A stretch of 64,000 bases of DNA, from positions 9,184,438 to 9,248,437 of the forward strand of contig CM019716.1 in the NCBI GenBank assembly GCA_009760885.1, given 5' to 3'. The notes below the pieces were generated by a model. The model made no database searches. It saw only the letters and a program-made list of their open reading frames with translations, and was not told the DNA's origin. Every line of letters starts with the position of its first letter. Positions within the stretch are counted from its first letter, which is position 1. Made by a program: the position numbers and the translations under genes. The stretch comes from Achatina immaculata (lineage: Eukaryota > Mollusca > Gastropoda > Stylommatophora > Achatinidae). Shown here piece after piece: positions 44,802-56,105 of this stretch.

Positions 44802-45370
44802 TTTATTTTCCTGTCTCCTGTTACTGGTTTGAAAATAATTCCAATTATGATACTTAATACTGAAGTAAATAAACTTCTAAATACTACACAGAGACACACT
44901 CTGTATATTAAACTTTCAACTGGTACACAACTCACTAGATGAAATAACTGGAAGCTGAAAGAGAGACGCGTATAACTACTGAATAATTAAACGCTGAAAT
45001 AAGTGAATTCACTAACAAGTTGAGTAATTAAGTATATAGTTCTCTCACACACACAGATACAACTCACAAACTGCAAGGACCTATAGAAAGTTGACAAGAA
45101 TTAGAAAAATAGATACAAAAGAAAAGGGGCAAGAAATAAAATGCAATAATACAATGTAAAAATTCTAAATAAACGTAAGAATGAAGATATCAGTCACTAT
45201 GTCTTGCTGAGTAATAATTCTTTTTCGACATTGCGGGTTGAAGGTTTCAGTTTGTGATGGATTACGATGATACTGCCATCAGTTTAAGGCATGTGGTGTC
45301 TGTAAGGTACCATGCCATGTGAATTATGCAGAGATAACATATAGGCATGACTCAAGGCTGCAGGGCTAAA

Positions 45371-47704
45371 TTACAACAAATACTGCAGCTCCAGATTTCT
45401 TTGAGGATGTTGCATGGAACGTGCTTGTGTGTTGAGCTCTTCCAATGAGCTGTGCGACGGAGGAAGAATCCTGACGTTGATGATGCTCGTATCAGCTCGT
45501 CTGACCGTCTGAGGCTGACGTGAGGGTAGGGGTGGAAACATTGTGTCATAGTCGGTGGTTTGCTGTGGATCAGGTGGTGCAGATTTGGAGGTCCCTTTGG
45601 TTTTAGTGCTCGGAGTAGAGCTGGCTTTATGGGGGTTTTTTGTTGGATGTGGGTGTTGTTTGTGGACGTCCAACTGTACTACATCTTTCTGTAGTGTACG
45701 TTCTGGAAACTTTAGATTTTTGGCAAGGATGCTGGTACCAAGTTTTGATGTATGTATGTGGTCCCTGTACATCCGTTTCTTCGGGGCACCAGAGGCTGAG
45801 ATGAAGAACACAGTGTGGTCTATGAAGACAATGTTGTTAACACGACAGTATGACTGAAGTGCCTTGTTGTTGATGTCTACCAGGCGGCGTCCAGGACCGG
45901 AGCAGTGTGGAATGATGGAAGATAGGAAGATTGCTGCAGTCGGATACTTTTCTTTGATAGCGGAAGTCAAAGCCTACATGTCGGAACGTCTGATGTTCTG
46001 GCCATTCATGCTGTCATTTATGCCAACATGTACGGAGATTTTCCTCACGCCCTGGTCTGTATTAAAACTTCTCAGTGTTTGCGTTATTTTCGCAATACCA
46101 GCTCCCGGTACTGCAACTACTGAGACAATGTCTTCGTCTGCTATGGACATCCGCTCGCTATACACGCCCTTTAGCAGAGAATCCCCAATTATTAAATGTG
46201 TTGTGCTGTCCGTGATTTTGTGAATGGGAATTTGCTGCGTATTTCGTTCACGTTGTTTTTTGTTAGATTGTGACTGGAGGTGGGATGCATTGTTTGACTG
46301 AGATGATTGTTGCGTCCTGTCTGTCTGCTGAGTATCTGGTACAGAGCTTTGTTGTAGAGCGTCGAATCTGTTGGTGATCTTAACCTCGATGGGGTACTCG
46401 TATTTTGTGATATGCTGGAATTGCTCACCTGATAAAGATTCACTGACTTCACTCTGTTTTTGTTGGTCGTTTTTCTTGTGAAGTTTGTTTACACCGGCTG
46501 GCGAGGATGGCTGAGCCTTCGGCTTCATGTTGAGATTAGTTTGACTAGCAGCCACTGACTGACTGTGACTACCAGTTTCTATCTGGTTGTTTTTCTGTAG
46601 TTTTCTACTACTGCGGTTTTCGCTGTTGACTGATTCAATGAGAAGCTTCAGCTTGGTATTTTCTTCTCTCAGCTGTTCAACCTCTTTTTTGATATTGTCA
46701 TTCTCCTCACTGAGTGACTTTACAACTTCCGACTTCATGTCACTGATGAGTATTTTCACGAAGTCTTTAATAACTTTTGTGAAGTCATGGTCACAGAAAC
46801 AAGTAGGTAGTTCTGTTTCTGTACCAACAGCTTGATGAGAACTAACAGTCTCACTAAGTCTTGGTACATTGCTCTCCAAAGATTTTTCGGAGTTTGGTTC
46901 CGTTATTACATCATTTTCGCTAGAACTGTTAGCTGGGTTTTCTTTATGAGTGAAGGTGTCTGAAGACAGTGGAGCTTTCTCAGTAGAAGCTGTTCCTCCT
47001 TGTTCTCCAGCAGTATCTGGGATTATTGGTTCTTCTGCAGCAATTGTTGGTGGTAATTCATGTTTGCTGGAGGTTTCTTTGATGGTGATAATAGCAGCGT
47101 TTTCTGGCACAGACTCTTCTGCTGTCATGATTTCCATTCTATCGTCGACTATGTCAATAGTCTTCTTTACAGGACTTGCAAAACTTTCGGCCATGTTTGT
47201 AAGTGATGTGTTTAGTTCATCTGAGTTATCTTCTAGAAGGAGCTGACTGGCCATCACTTCCTTGACTGTGTTTATGTCTCCTTCTTGCAGCTCCATAAAC
47301 TGTTTTGTTAGCCAGGATTCAACGGCCTCGGCGTCACCTTGTACCATCACTTTGTTCTTGGTGTGGTAAAGATGAACTGTGAGGACTGGTGTTTTTATGA
47401 TGTCCTCAACATTAGCGCCTAGCTTGTCATATCTCTCCTCTCTTTCTGCTTGATAGATCTTCCTAATTGCTTTCCTCAGGGACTCGTACTGAAGTGTGTT
47501 GTGGCATGTCACAACGACACATTGTCCCTCGTTGGTGTATTTTATTGTTAAGCCTGGTGGGTTACTACATTTCTTTAGCTTTGTTCCCACGGCTTTGTGT
47601 TTGTTTAGGCTATAGTTCTTTGTTGTGGTAGACCGGAGACCATCCCGCCGGCTGGGCTTGTTCGCCACCTCACAGATTAAACCTTCTGTCCCGCATTCTA
47701 TCAT
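45371..47704 (-). pseudogene. ORF1 of the CR1-like element (coiled coil and SGNH esterase), one nonsense codon
   Basis: The start is ATG 47704 (MIECGTEGLICEVANKP). Residues about 320-370 form a coiled coil (SEENDNIKKEVEQLREENTK). From about residue 500 a GDSL/SGNH-type domain begins: THLIIGDSLLKGVYS with the nucleophile serine, SVVAVPGAGIAKI, VHVGINDS, and near the C-terminus a DHIHTSKLG block with the usual Asp-x-x-His. A TAG at 45971-45973 interrupts the frame after IRRSDM; the same frame then continues to 45371. Full length would be about 777 residues. In CR1/L2 elements this protein binds RNA or membranes during retrotransposition; its exact role here is inferred. Confidence 0.85.
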
Positions 47705-48178
47705 TGTTACATAACGTCTAGATTAAACAAACAAAACATTCTGGCTGACACTGGGCAGACCGCGTGGCTTATCGAAAAATGGTGGTGAAATCTGATGACC
47801 ACTATGATCTTAGAGAAAGAATGCCTTACCGCAATTTTATGAAATAACTCCACAAATTCACATATTTTGAATAATTTTCATAACCCAATGTAAACACAGT
47901 TTCTTCAGAAATCCAGCAATATAAGTATCATTGTCCAAGTATTTGAAATAATACACAAAATAAGTGACAAATCAGGAGCCAGAAATTACACGTCCTATCG
48001 CGAACAACAGACAACAGAGGAAAGAGAATGTGGCGATGGGGGAGGGGAGCTAGGAGAAAGAAACAAGAAAGTACATTATAGATCACAAAAAGGTGCAAAA
48101 CTAAAGAGGTTAAAGGAAGCTGAAGACATTGTTAATTCCTGCTAGGTGGAGACAGCCAGTCTTGAAAATAAGGCGCTG

Positions 48179-48877
48179 TTATAGGACCCTTAGGGATCGT
48201 ACTTCAGCAGAACAAGAACGGATAGCATTAATAGAAATGCCCTGTTTTCCCCTTTTGTTGCTAAGGCAAAAATGTTTTGCCACAAGTGTCCAGACCCTCT
48301 TAGAAATATCGTTAGGGTGTTGGCAAAAACGATCTCCTAAGCGTAAACCGGTCTCCCATATGTACTTCATACTGCAACGTTTGCACACAATGGCATAAAT
48401 AACATTGCGTGAAGTGCAGGTGAAACCCTCCTGAACTGATAACGTGGACATAGGGAAAGCGATCTGGGTAGCCTCGACAACAAACAGTGAAGCGTTGCTT
48501 CTACGGCGTCGGTAACGTCTGGTACCATAAAAAGTGTCATCTGTCTTAAGGCGACTTCGAACTTCCAAATCCTCAGTACGCTAGCGTCACAACCTAAAAA
48601 GCTGGGAAAAAGGAATAGAGTCCTTACACGATCTAGAATTGGAAGAAGGATACAAGAGATAGCTGTGAGAGTCTGTAGGTTTATAGGAGACAGAAGTAGT
48701 AAGCCCTGTAGGGCCGATAGTAACGGCAATGTCGAGAAAGTTAGCGGAAGTAGTGGAGACATGGGAGGTGAAAGAAATGACAGGATTGTATTCTTTAATA
48801 AAATTGATAAAATTGTCAAGATCTTCCTCTTTGGCACTGATGTGACCCCAATGCCGTCATCTATGTTGCGTCCATAG
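48179..48877 (-). pseudogene. PLE left arm: RT end and GIY-YIG nuclease
   Basis: Minus strand from the junction: NIDDGIGVTSVP near 48862-48830 (the YIDD catalytic box with Y changed), an LDNFINFIKEYN-like stretch, then after frame breaks the EN frame 48568-48179 with FTCTSRNVIYAIVCKRCS, MKYIWETGLRLGDRF (the YIG glycine is tryptophan), VAKHFCLSN and ISINAIRSCSAEVRS. It is truncated to the C-terminal half of the PLE ORF. The G-to-W change in the nuclease core would disable it. Confidence 0.8.
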
Positions 48878-48889
48878 AAGGCTCGAAAG

Positions 48890-49880
48890 GGGCCTCTAAA
48901 GGTATGATCACTGGAGTCACATCAGTGCCAGAGGAAGATCTTGACAACTTTATCAGTTTTATTAAGGAGTACAATCTTGGTATTTCTTTCACTTTCAACG
49001 TCTCTACTACTTCCGCTAACTTTCTCGACATTGCCGTTGCTATCGACCCTACCAGGCTTACAACTTCTGTCCACTATAAACCTACAGACTCTCACAGTTA
49101 TCGCTTGTACTCTTCATCCCATCCCAGATCGTCTATGGACCTTATTCCTTTTACCCAACTTCTAGGTTGTGATGTTTGCGTATTGAAGATTTGGATTTCT
49201 AGGATCAAGGCCATAAAATGCCATCAACGCGGCTATCCAGAACATGTTCTCTCGTCATCATGGAACCGCATCAGCCGTATATCGCGGCAATAAGCTCTCA
49301 CTCCTAAACCGTACTGTAGCTCTGACAGAGTTAAACTAGTACTCACGTACCACCTTCATAGTTTGGCAGTTAAAAACATACTGTTTCGCCATCTCTATCT
49401 CCTCCAGACCGAGCCTGATACACCTGAACTTTTTAGGGAACCCCCATTGGTGGCTTACAGACGGGACAAGAACCTCAGGGACCTTTTAGTTGAAGTCGCC
49501 TTAAGACAGATGACACCTTTTGTGGTACCAGATGTTGCGGACGCCGTAGATGCAACATTTGCCCGTTTGTTGCCGAGGATACCCAGATCTATTTCCCTAA
49601 GTCCACGTTATCAGTTCAGGAGGGTTTCATCTGCACTTCACGCAATGTTATTTATGCCATATATGCAAACGTTGCCGTATGAAGTACATATGGGAGACCG
49701 GTTTACGCTTAGGAGATCGTTTTCGCCAACATCTTAACGATATTTCTAAGAGGGCCTGGACACCTGTGGCTAAACATTTTTTGCCTTAGCAGCAACAGGA
49801 GAAAACATAACATTTCTATTAGTGCGATCCGCTCTTGTTCTGCTGAAGTACCATCCTGAAAGGTCCTATAACAGCGCCTT
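48890..49880 (+). pseudogene. PLE right arm: RT end and GIY-YIG nuclease
   Basis: Frame 48904-49293 has GVTSVPEEDLDNFISFIKEY, FTFNVSTTSANFLDIAVAI and TSVHYKPTDSHSYRLY, the RT thumb region of PLEs. A second frame contains FVVPDVADAVDATFARLL. The nuclease part (about 49620-49860) is recognisable only by combining frames: ICTSRNVIYAI, then GDRF, then ISISAIRSCSAEV. It is the homologue of the left arm in the other orientation, with different frameshifts. Confidence 0.78.
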
Positions 49881-50426
49881 ATTTTCCAGACTGGTTGTCT
49901 CCACCTAGCTTGAATTAACAGTGTCTTCAGCTTCCTTTAACCTCTTTAGTTTTGCACCTTTTTGTGATTTATACTGTACTTTCTTGTTTCTTTCGCCACA
50001 TTCTCTTCTTCTCTAACGCCTTTCATTTGTCTATCTATTACCCTTCCCCCGTTACCCCTCATTCCCGCCTGTTCTTTACGATTGGCACCATTGGCTTATT
50101 CTTTGTGTGGCCCACGTGGTCTCTATGTCTCATCTAATGAACAAGCATTTCTGTTTTCCCTTCTGTCGTAGGATGCCACATTAAGATATATTTACCGTTT
50201 AGTTATTCTTTTTTTTTTTTTTTTGGTCTCGTTTGTTATGTATTCCTCGAAAAAGGATCACGCCGAAATATCGGATGTTGTATGTTTTTCATTTATACAT
50301 TCTCATACTTTCTATTTGCTTTCTTCTCACTTTACTCACTCCCTCTGCCACCTTGTAAAACTACACCATACACCTCTATCTACCTTTATTATTTGAACCA
50401 GTTTTACTGCAGTTGCTATCCCCTTT

Positions 50427-51091
50427 GACGTCAGGTCAGTGAGCGCTGTGGAGGCCTATTCACAGGCAGAGCCCCCGCTTGTAGTAGACTGCTCTGTGCA
50501 GACTGACTTGCCGTGTCCCTGTCAGCAGAAAGAGGGAGTAGAGAGGGCGACCAATACATGGTGTCTTATGGTGCAGGACGTCGTCATTAATGTATCGTTG
50601 CCAATTGGGACCTTTCAGAGGCTGTCATGATCGTTGTAAATCTTACTTGCCGCGTCCCACTAGACAGAGATTTTGTCTTCCGCCGCCTCCTCGTTTTGTT
50701 CCCAGGCTCCCACCCCCCATGGTACCTGAAGGAAACCCAGCAGAGAGTGGTCCCTAGGGCTCAACCCTCAGACCACTATATGGAGGTGGATGCTTCCGCC
50801 TCAGCAGTTCCCATGTCGGTGGATGATTTGCGACCTCGGCATAGGCGGAAGAAACGGAGGAGAGCTGATGTCTGCCATCAGTCTCAGAAGGAACACTGTC
50901 CTCACAGTGAAGATTATTTCCCTGAAGAGACTTCACCTAGTGCCGACTGCGATACAGAGATTGATCAGTTGTACGTCTCCGATGGTAAGCTCGTTGTGGC
51001 AATAGGGCAGATAGTGGATACCGTGGACTTAGAAACATTCACGATTATAGATCTTCACACGGCGCCCATGCAATTGTGTTCCCTATATTGA
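50427..51091 (+). pseudogene. 3' gypsy-internal ORFs of unknown function
   Basis: After the PLE insertion the reading frame interrupted at about 41280 resumes (SAVEAYSQAEPPLVV, to a stop at 50628-50630). A second frame (50627-51091) has a basic stretch, RPRHRRKKRRRADV, and an acidic C-terminal half. It overlaps the preceding stop by four bases (atga). I see no integrase or envelope motif. It may be an accessory 3' ORF or a decayed pol end. Confidence 0.45.
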
Positions 51092-51291
51092 AACTGGAGA
51101 TGAGGAAGCAGTTTATAGAGCACGTAGTGATTACTATAGTAAATTCCCGTCCTCGTCCAGAATAGAGTAAACCACAATAGACACTAGTTTGGTAGTGTTC
51201 TTCAGGTAAGGAGTCCATCCTTTGTTCCTGTCCTGTTTCTATGGCAGAAAATAAATGGTGTAATTTAAAGAGTTCCATGATTGAAAATTAT

Positions 51292-51507
51292 ATATATGTA
51301 TGTGTGTGTGTGTGGTGTGTGTGTGCTTGTGCTTAGCGCCACAACTGTTGGTCGTACTAATGTGTACGTATTGTGGATGCAGAAACATTTTCGTTGATGT
51401 AGCTTACCCTCATGAATGTGTTTAGCTTGTAAGTTGTGAGAGATTTTGTTTTGGCCAAATCTCTACTTTTTATTATTTTTTTTGGGGGGGGGGGGGGGGA
51501 TATCTAT
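51292..51507 (+). other. GT microsatellite and polypurine (poly-G) tract
   Basis: A GT run at about 51300-51328 and a run of 16 G at 51484-51499, a few bases before the right LTR. The G tract occupies the position of a polypurine tract, which primes plus-strand DNA synthesis in LTR elements. Confidence 0.6.
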
Positions 51508-52625
51508 AACAGTATGTTGGAAAATTTACTGTTACGATGGTTTGATTCTCTTAAAAGGAATATAATCCAGAGTATTTTAATATTTTGACCATTTGATTTA
51601 AAGTCCTTGGTATTTTTGTTATACCACAGTTCAGTGAAAGGTCAGGTTTGACACGTTAAATTACACGAGATGTTTGATTATTTTTATGAACTTATCCTTG
51701 ATAGTTTATAACAAAAAAAAAAGTTATTTTCGGAATGTCCGGATAGTTTTCGTCCGAATGTCATAAACAGGTAGAATCACGGGTTTAGTGATTCTCGGGA
51801 TAGAATCTTCAGGAAGATTTAAGGAGAAATAGTTAACATATATAATTAAGGAGTGAGAGACGAGAAATTAAGGAGACTAGAATGAATATGAATTTATGTC
51901 TCGGTAGAGAATGTGTTAGGATCGGTATTAAGCATGCTTAATTGAGAATGTGATGTTTCTAGCTTATAGTACACTGTGCTTGTGATTTGTGTCGTGTAGC
52001 TGACTTGTGCATAGAATGCTCCTTTTGAAGACATTATGAGATTATTTCCTACTACGATTCCAATAAAGAGTCCTGTAGGTGTTATTGTCATAATGTCAAG
52101 CATTTGTTTTCCTGTCATATTTTGCTGAACTAAAGAATGTGAAATTAGTTCCTTTTTGGGATTTTAAAAATAGACATTTAGGTCTAGAGATTTTCTGTGA
52201 TGGTTGTATGAATTCTCTACTTATATTCTGATGCAGTAAGTGTTGCACTCTTTGTAGTACTTGCATTTTGTTTACTTGCTGTTTTTATGTAGTGTGAGAG
52301 TTGGTTTCTCCCATTTGGCAAACCAGTTCTTGTCAGGAAGAGGACTAACCTGTTTTCTTTTTCTGTATTGAATGTTATCAACTTCCTCTCACCATCATAT
52401 TATCTTCACTCATCTTTTCCATCAATAAAGTGTAAGTTTATGTTCACACCAGTTGTTATTTACTTCAAACTGTTCACTATGTGTGTTGTCCTTGTTAGTA
52501 TATTTCTAAAGCAGAAGTTTCATGATAATAATACAAATCTTTATATATACTGCCGTGTCTGTAACTAGCAGTCACAATAATAATAGACAGATGCACGATA
52601 CATGTATAAGTAGTGCACGTCTAAA
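51508..52625 (+). repeat. Right LTR of the gypsy element
   Basis: Starts aacagtatgttgg, collinear with the left LTR to gtgcacgtcta. It is about 33 bases longer through small indels, including extra sequence near 52000-52030. The 41-bp satellite resumes immediately after it. Confidence 0.85.
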
Positions 52626-53570
52626 ATATTATACTAGCACTCCTTTCACCATACAAGTATGTCAGAATATTATACCAGCACTAGTTTCACAAAACACGAA
52701 TGTTAGAATATTATATCAGCACTAGTTTCACAAAACACGAATGTCAGAATATTATACCAGCACTAGTTTCACAAAACACGAATGTCAGAATATTATACCA
52801 GCACTAGTTTCACAAAACACGAATGTCAGAATATTATACCAGCACTAGTTTCACAAAACACGAATGTCAGAATATTATACCAGCACTAGTTTCACAAAAC
52901 ACGAATGTCAGAATATTATACCAGCACTAGTTTCACAAAACACGAATGTCAGAATATTATACCATATACCCTTTTACCATACACGCATGTCAGAATACTG
53001 TACCACCACCCCTTTTACCATACACGCATGTCAGAATATTGTACCACCACCTCTTTTACCATACGCGCATGTCAGAATATTGTACCACCACCCCTTTTAC
53101 CATACGCGCATGTCAGAATATTGTACCACCACCCCTTTTGCTATACACGCATGCCAGAATATTGTACCACCACCCCTTTTGCTATACACGCATGTCAGAA
53201 TACTGTACCACCACCCCTTTTGCTATACACGCATGTCAGAATACTGTACCACCACCCCTTTTGCTATACACGCATGTCAGAATACTGTACCACCACCCCT
53301 TTTGCTATACACGCATGTCAGAATATTGTACCACCACCCATTTCACCATACGAGTATGTCAGAATATTGTACCACCACCCCTTTCACCATACGAGTATGT
53401 CAGAATATTGTATCACTACCCCTTTCACCATACAAGTATGTCAGAATATTGTACCACCACCCCTTTTACCATACGAGTATGTCAGAATATTGTACCGCCA
53501 CCCCTTTCACCATACGAGTATGTCAGAATATTGTACCACCACCCTTTTTACCATGGAAGCATATCAGAAT
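52626..53570 (+). repeat. 41-bp minisatellite, block 3 (~23 units)
   Basis: Left half: tgtcagaatattataccagc plus actagtttcacaaaacacgaa, nearly identical units. Right half: tgtcagaatattgtaccacc plus acccctttyaccatacgag and a subset with ttttgctatacacgc. The core is shared with 30483-31497. Spurious ORFs of about 240 codons run through it in three frames. Confidence 0.93.
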
Positions 53571-53640
53571 ACTATTCTTACTCCACAATCGTCTATCTTA
53601 TATATCTTAAAAGTGATGGCTACTGCAGTAAAATTAGTTT

Positions 53641-54365
53641 AAATAATAAAGGTAGATAGAGGTGTATTATGTAGTTTTACAAAGTAAAAGCGAGTAAAGT
53701 GAGAAAAAAAAACGAATAGAACGTATGATAATGTATAAATGAAAAACATACAACATCCGATATTTCGGGGTGAGCCTTTTTCGAGGATTACATGGACAAA
53801 CGAGACAAAAACAAATAACTAAACGAAGAACTTATATGGCCTCATCCAGAAGTAGGAAACAGAGAAATGCGTGTCCACTAGAAGATGCATAGATACCATA
53901 CAGGCCACACAAAGGATAAGCCACCAGGGCCAATCGTAAAGAAGAGGTGGAAAGAGAGGAGGAAAACAATCTCCTAAGCGTCTCCGGGAGATCGGTTTAC
54001 GGTTAGGATATCGTTTTTGCCAACATCTTAATGATATTTCTACGAGGGCCTGGACACCTGTGGCTAAACATTTTTGCCTTAGCAACAACAGGGGAAAACA
54101 AGATATTTCTGTTAGTGCTATCTGCTCTTGTTCTGCTGATGCACGATCTCAGAGGGCCCTAGATAAGTTCTTCGTTTAGTTATTTGTTTTTGTCTCATTT
54201 GCGCATGTAATCCTCGAAAAAGGCTCACGCCGAAATATTGGATGTTGTATGTTTTTCATTTATACATTCTCAAACTTTCTATTCGTTTTTTTTCCTCACT
54301 TTACTCACTCCCTCTGCCACTTTGTAAAACTACACCATACACCTCAATCTACCTTTATTATCTGA
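53641..54365. mobile_element. Second inverted pair of Penelope-like elements (short)
   Basis: The left end aataataaaggtagatag and right end ctacctttattat mirror each other. The arms, 53641 to about 53985 on minus and about 53985-54365 on plus, are homologous to the pair at 41279-50425. The plus arm encodes RFCQHLNDISTRAWTPVAKH, then FCLSNNRGKQDISVSAI and ends KFFV-stop near 54180. No clear TSD was seen. The left end lies directly after the 41-bp satellite. Confidence 0.82.
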
Positions 54366-54367
54366 TA

Positions 54368-54968
54368 TATCTATCTTATCTTATATCCTTCCTGTGCCGT
54401 TAAACGTCACATAGGGCTCGCAAGGTAGTTTTTTTCCTGGCTTCGGCGAGCTTTTCAACCTCATCAAGGGATTTTATGCTTATTAATTTGGCCTCTCTTA
54501 ACAATGTCCTCTTTATAGTTTCACGCGGTCTGTCTATTTTTCTTTGGACTGTAATATTCCACTTTATAGCTTATTTGGGTTTTCTCTGATCGTTTCTTCT
54601 CATCACGTGACCAACATATGTCCATCTCCTTTTCCTGATCACCCATGAGACTGGTTGTTGTTCAGTTATCTGTCTTATCTCTGCATTGTTCTTGAATTCA
54701 TTCCACTTGATGCCAAGTATTTTCCTTAGGCATTTGTTTTGAAAAGAGTCTAGTTTCTTTTCTATTTCTTTAGCTGTTTTCAAGCTTTCACATGCATAAT
54801 TAAGGGTGGATATTACATTTGAAATGAATCATCTTAACTTGGTCCTTGTTAATTTCAAGTCCTATTTTGCTAGCCAGTGAAGACAGGATATCTGTTTTTG
54901 TCTTGCATGGAATTCACACTGTTACTAATAAGTGTTATGTCATCAGCAAAATCAAGATCTTCTAGTTG
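54368..54968 (-). mobile_element. RTE-like family B, copy 3 (3' part)
   Basis: Minus strand from about 54968: a DFADDITLISNS-like box with FADD intact (near 54940), SFQNKCLRKILGIKWNEF, RQITEQQPVSWVIRKRRW, GHVMRRND and the 3' end with the AAGAT tail next to the PLE end at 54365. An internal deletion relative to copy 1 removes the IEGTDIEEV-type region. 5'-truncated. Confidence 0.85.
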
Positions 54969-55114
54969 GCTAACATAAAAAAAATTTTTTTTAATTGTCT
55001 ATGATCTCATTTTTATTTTTATCTTTCACCAGAATTTAACTGATCATCACAAGTGAACATGGCTTTCCAGAAAAACAAAGAAATGTGTCTGCATCATATT
55101 TCCAACCTATCAGA

Positions 55115-55435
55115 TCACAGGCAGATGATTACTGGAGGCGTCATAAGTAAGACATGACCTGGTACACACAAGATGAGTAGTGGAGAAGGTGTCATCATTA
55201 AGACATGATTGATGATTACTGGAGGCGTCATAAGTAAGACATGACCTGGTACACACAAGATGAGTAGTGGAGAAGGTGTCATCATTAAGACATGATTGAT
55301 GATTACTGGAGGCGTCATAAGTAAGACATGACCTGGTACACACAAGATGAGTAGTGGAGAAGGTGTCATCATTAAGACATGATTGATGATTACTGGAGCT
55401 GTCATCAATCAGGCATAACAAGGTCCACATGAGAT
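55115..55435 (+). repeat. 87-bp minisatellite (~3.6 units)
   Basis: Unit tgattactggaggcgtcata ... acacaagatgagtagtggag ... tcattaagacatgattga. The two halves of the unit share the gtcat...taagacatga core, so it may be a diverged ~43-bp dimer. Confidence 0.88.
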
Positions 55436-55459
55436 GAATGTATTCAGTTTGTTTCACAT

Positions 55460-56105
55460 CCAGAATGACAGCTTCTTGATTCTGTTGTCCTGTGTGACAA
55501 GACTTCTTGATTCTGTTGTCCTGTGTGACAAGACTTCTTGATTCATTATCCTTTGTGACAAGACTTCTTGATTCTGTTGTCATGTGTGACAAGACTTCTT
55601 GATTCTGTTGTCCTGTGTGACAAGACTTCTTGATTCATTGTCCTTTGTGACAAGACTTCTTGATTCTGTTGTCCTGTGTGACAAGACTTCTTGATTCTGT
55701 TGTCCTGTGTGACAAGACTTCTTGATTCTGTTGTCCTGTGTGACAAGACTTCTTGATTCTGTTGTCCTGTGTGACAAGACTTCTTGATTCATTATCCTTT
55801 GTGACAAGACTTCTTGATTCTGTTGTCCTGTGTGACAAGACTTCTTGATTCTGTTGTCCTGTGTGACAAGACTTCTTGATTCTGTTGTCCTGTGTGACAA
55901 GACTTCTTGATTCATTGTCCTGTGTGACAAAACTTCTTGATTCTGTTTGTCCTGTATGACAAGATTTATAGATTCTGTTGTCCTGTGTGACAGGATTTCT
56001 TGATTCTGTTGTCTTGTGTGACAAGACATCTTGAATCTGTTGTCCTGTGTGATATGACTTCTTGATTCTGTTGTCCTGTGTGACAAGACTTCTTGATTCT
56101 GTGTC
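55460..56105 (+). repeat. 31-bp minisatellite (~20 units)
   Basis: Unit ttcttgattctgttgtcctg plus tgtgacaagac. A shorter attcattatccttt variant recurs at intervals, giving a higher-order pattern. Confidence 0.93.

Larger units (their letters stand above)
41656..48015 (-). mobile_element. CR1-like non-LTR retrotransposon, almost complete
   Basis: Minus strand, about 6.36 kb. It has a 5' untranslated region (48015-47705), ORF1 with coiled coil and SGNH esterase, ORF2 with APE endonuclease and RT, and a 3' region ending in gaaataaagatcaatcaatc, a polyadenylation-like signal plus a short ATCA tail. It lies inside the PLE left arm; a probable TSD is agagaagaag at 41646-41655 versus agaggaaag at 48016. 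An esterase-bearing ORF1 is a known feature of the CR1/L2 group. Damage is light compared with its surroundings: one nonsense codon in ORF1 and a few frame breaks between the endonuclease and RT. Confidence 0.88.
41279..50425. mobile_element. Inverted pair of Penelope-like elements inside the gypsy element
   Basis: The two ends are the same PLE 3' end in inverse orientation: aataaagatagatag at the left and its complement ctatctacctttatt at about 50371-50393. The arms meet near 48882 in the RT catalytic region. Each arm carries the end of RT, the GIY-YIG domain and a 3' region. The left arm (minus) is further split by the CR1-like element at 41656-48015. A 14-bp repeat, tgacgtcaggtcag, flanks the whole at 41265-41278 and 50426-50439, so the pair inserted as one unit. 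About 30 extra bases of unknown origin (50396-50425) lie at the right end. PLEs are known to form tandem and inverted partial dimers. Confidence 0.85.
36307..52625 (+). mobile_element. Gypsy-type LTR retrotransposon, interrupted and degenerate
   Basis: Two ~1.1-kb direct repeats (36307-37391 and 51508-52625) flank gag, protease, RT and RNase H remnants, in the gypsy order. The string atattat directly precedes the left LTR and follows the right LTR, but the satellite background makes this TSD uncertain. A pure G tract (51484-51499) just upstream of the right LTR is a likely polypurine tract. The internal region is broken by the PLE pair at 41279-50425. No integrase was found in either half. 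The two LTRs differ by many substitutions and small indels, so the insertion is old. Confidence 0.85.

Noticed and set aside
46587..47246. Plus-strand serine-rich ORFs over 46.6-47.2 kb
   Set aside because: Antisense shadows of CR1-like ORF1, whose coiled coil and esterase motifs are on the minus strand.
52864..53659. Three overlapping plus-strand ORFs of about 240 codons
   Set aside because: Simultaneous opening in three frames over the 41-bp satellite indicates a stop-free unit rather than a gene.
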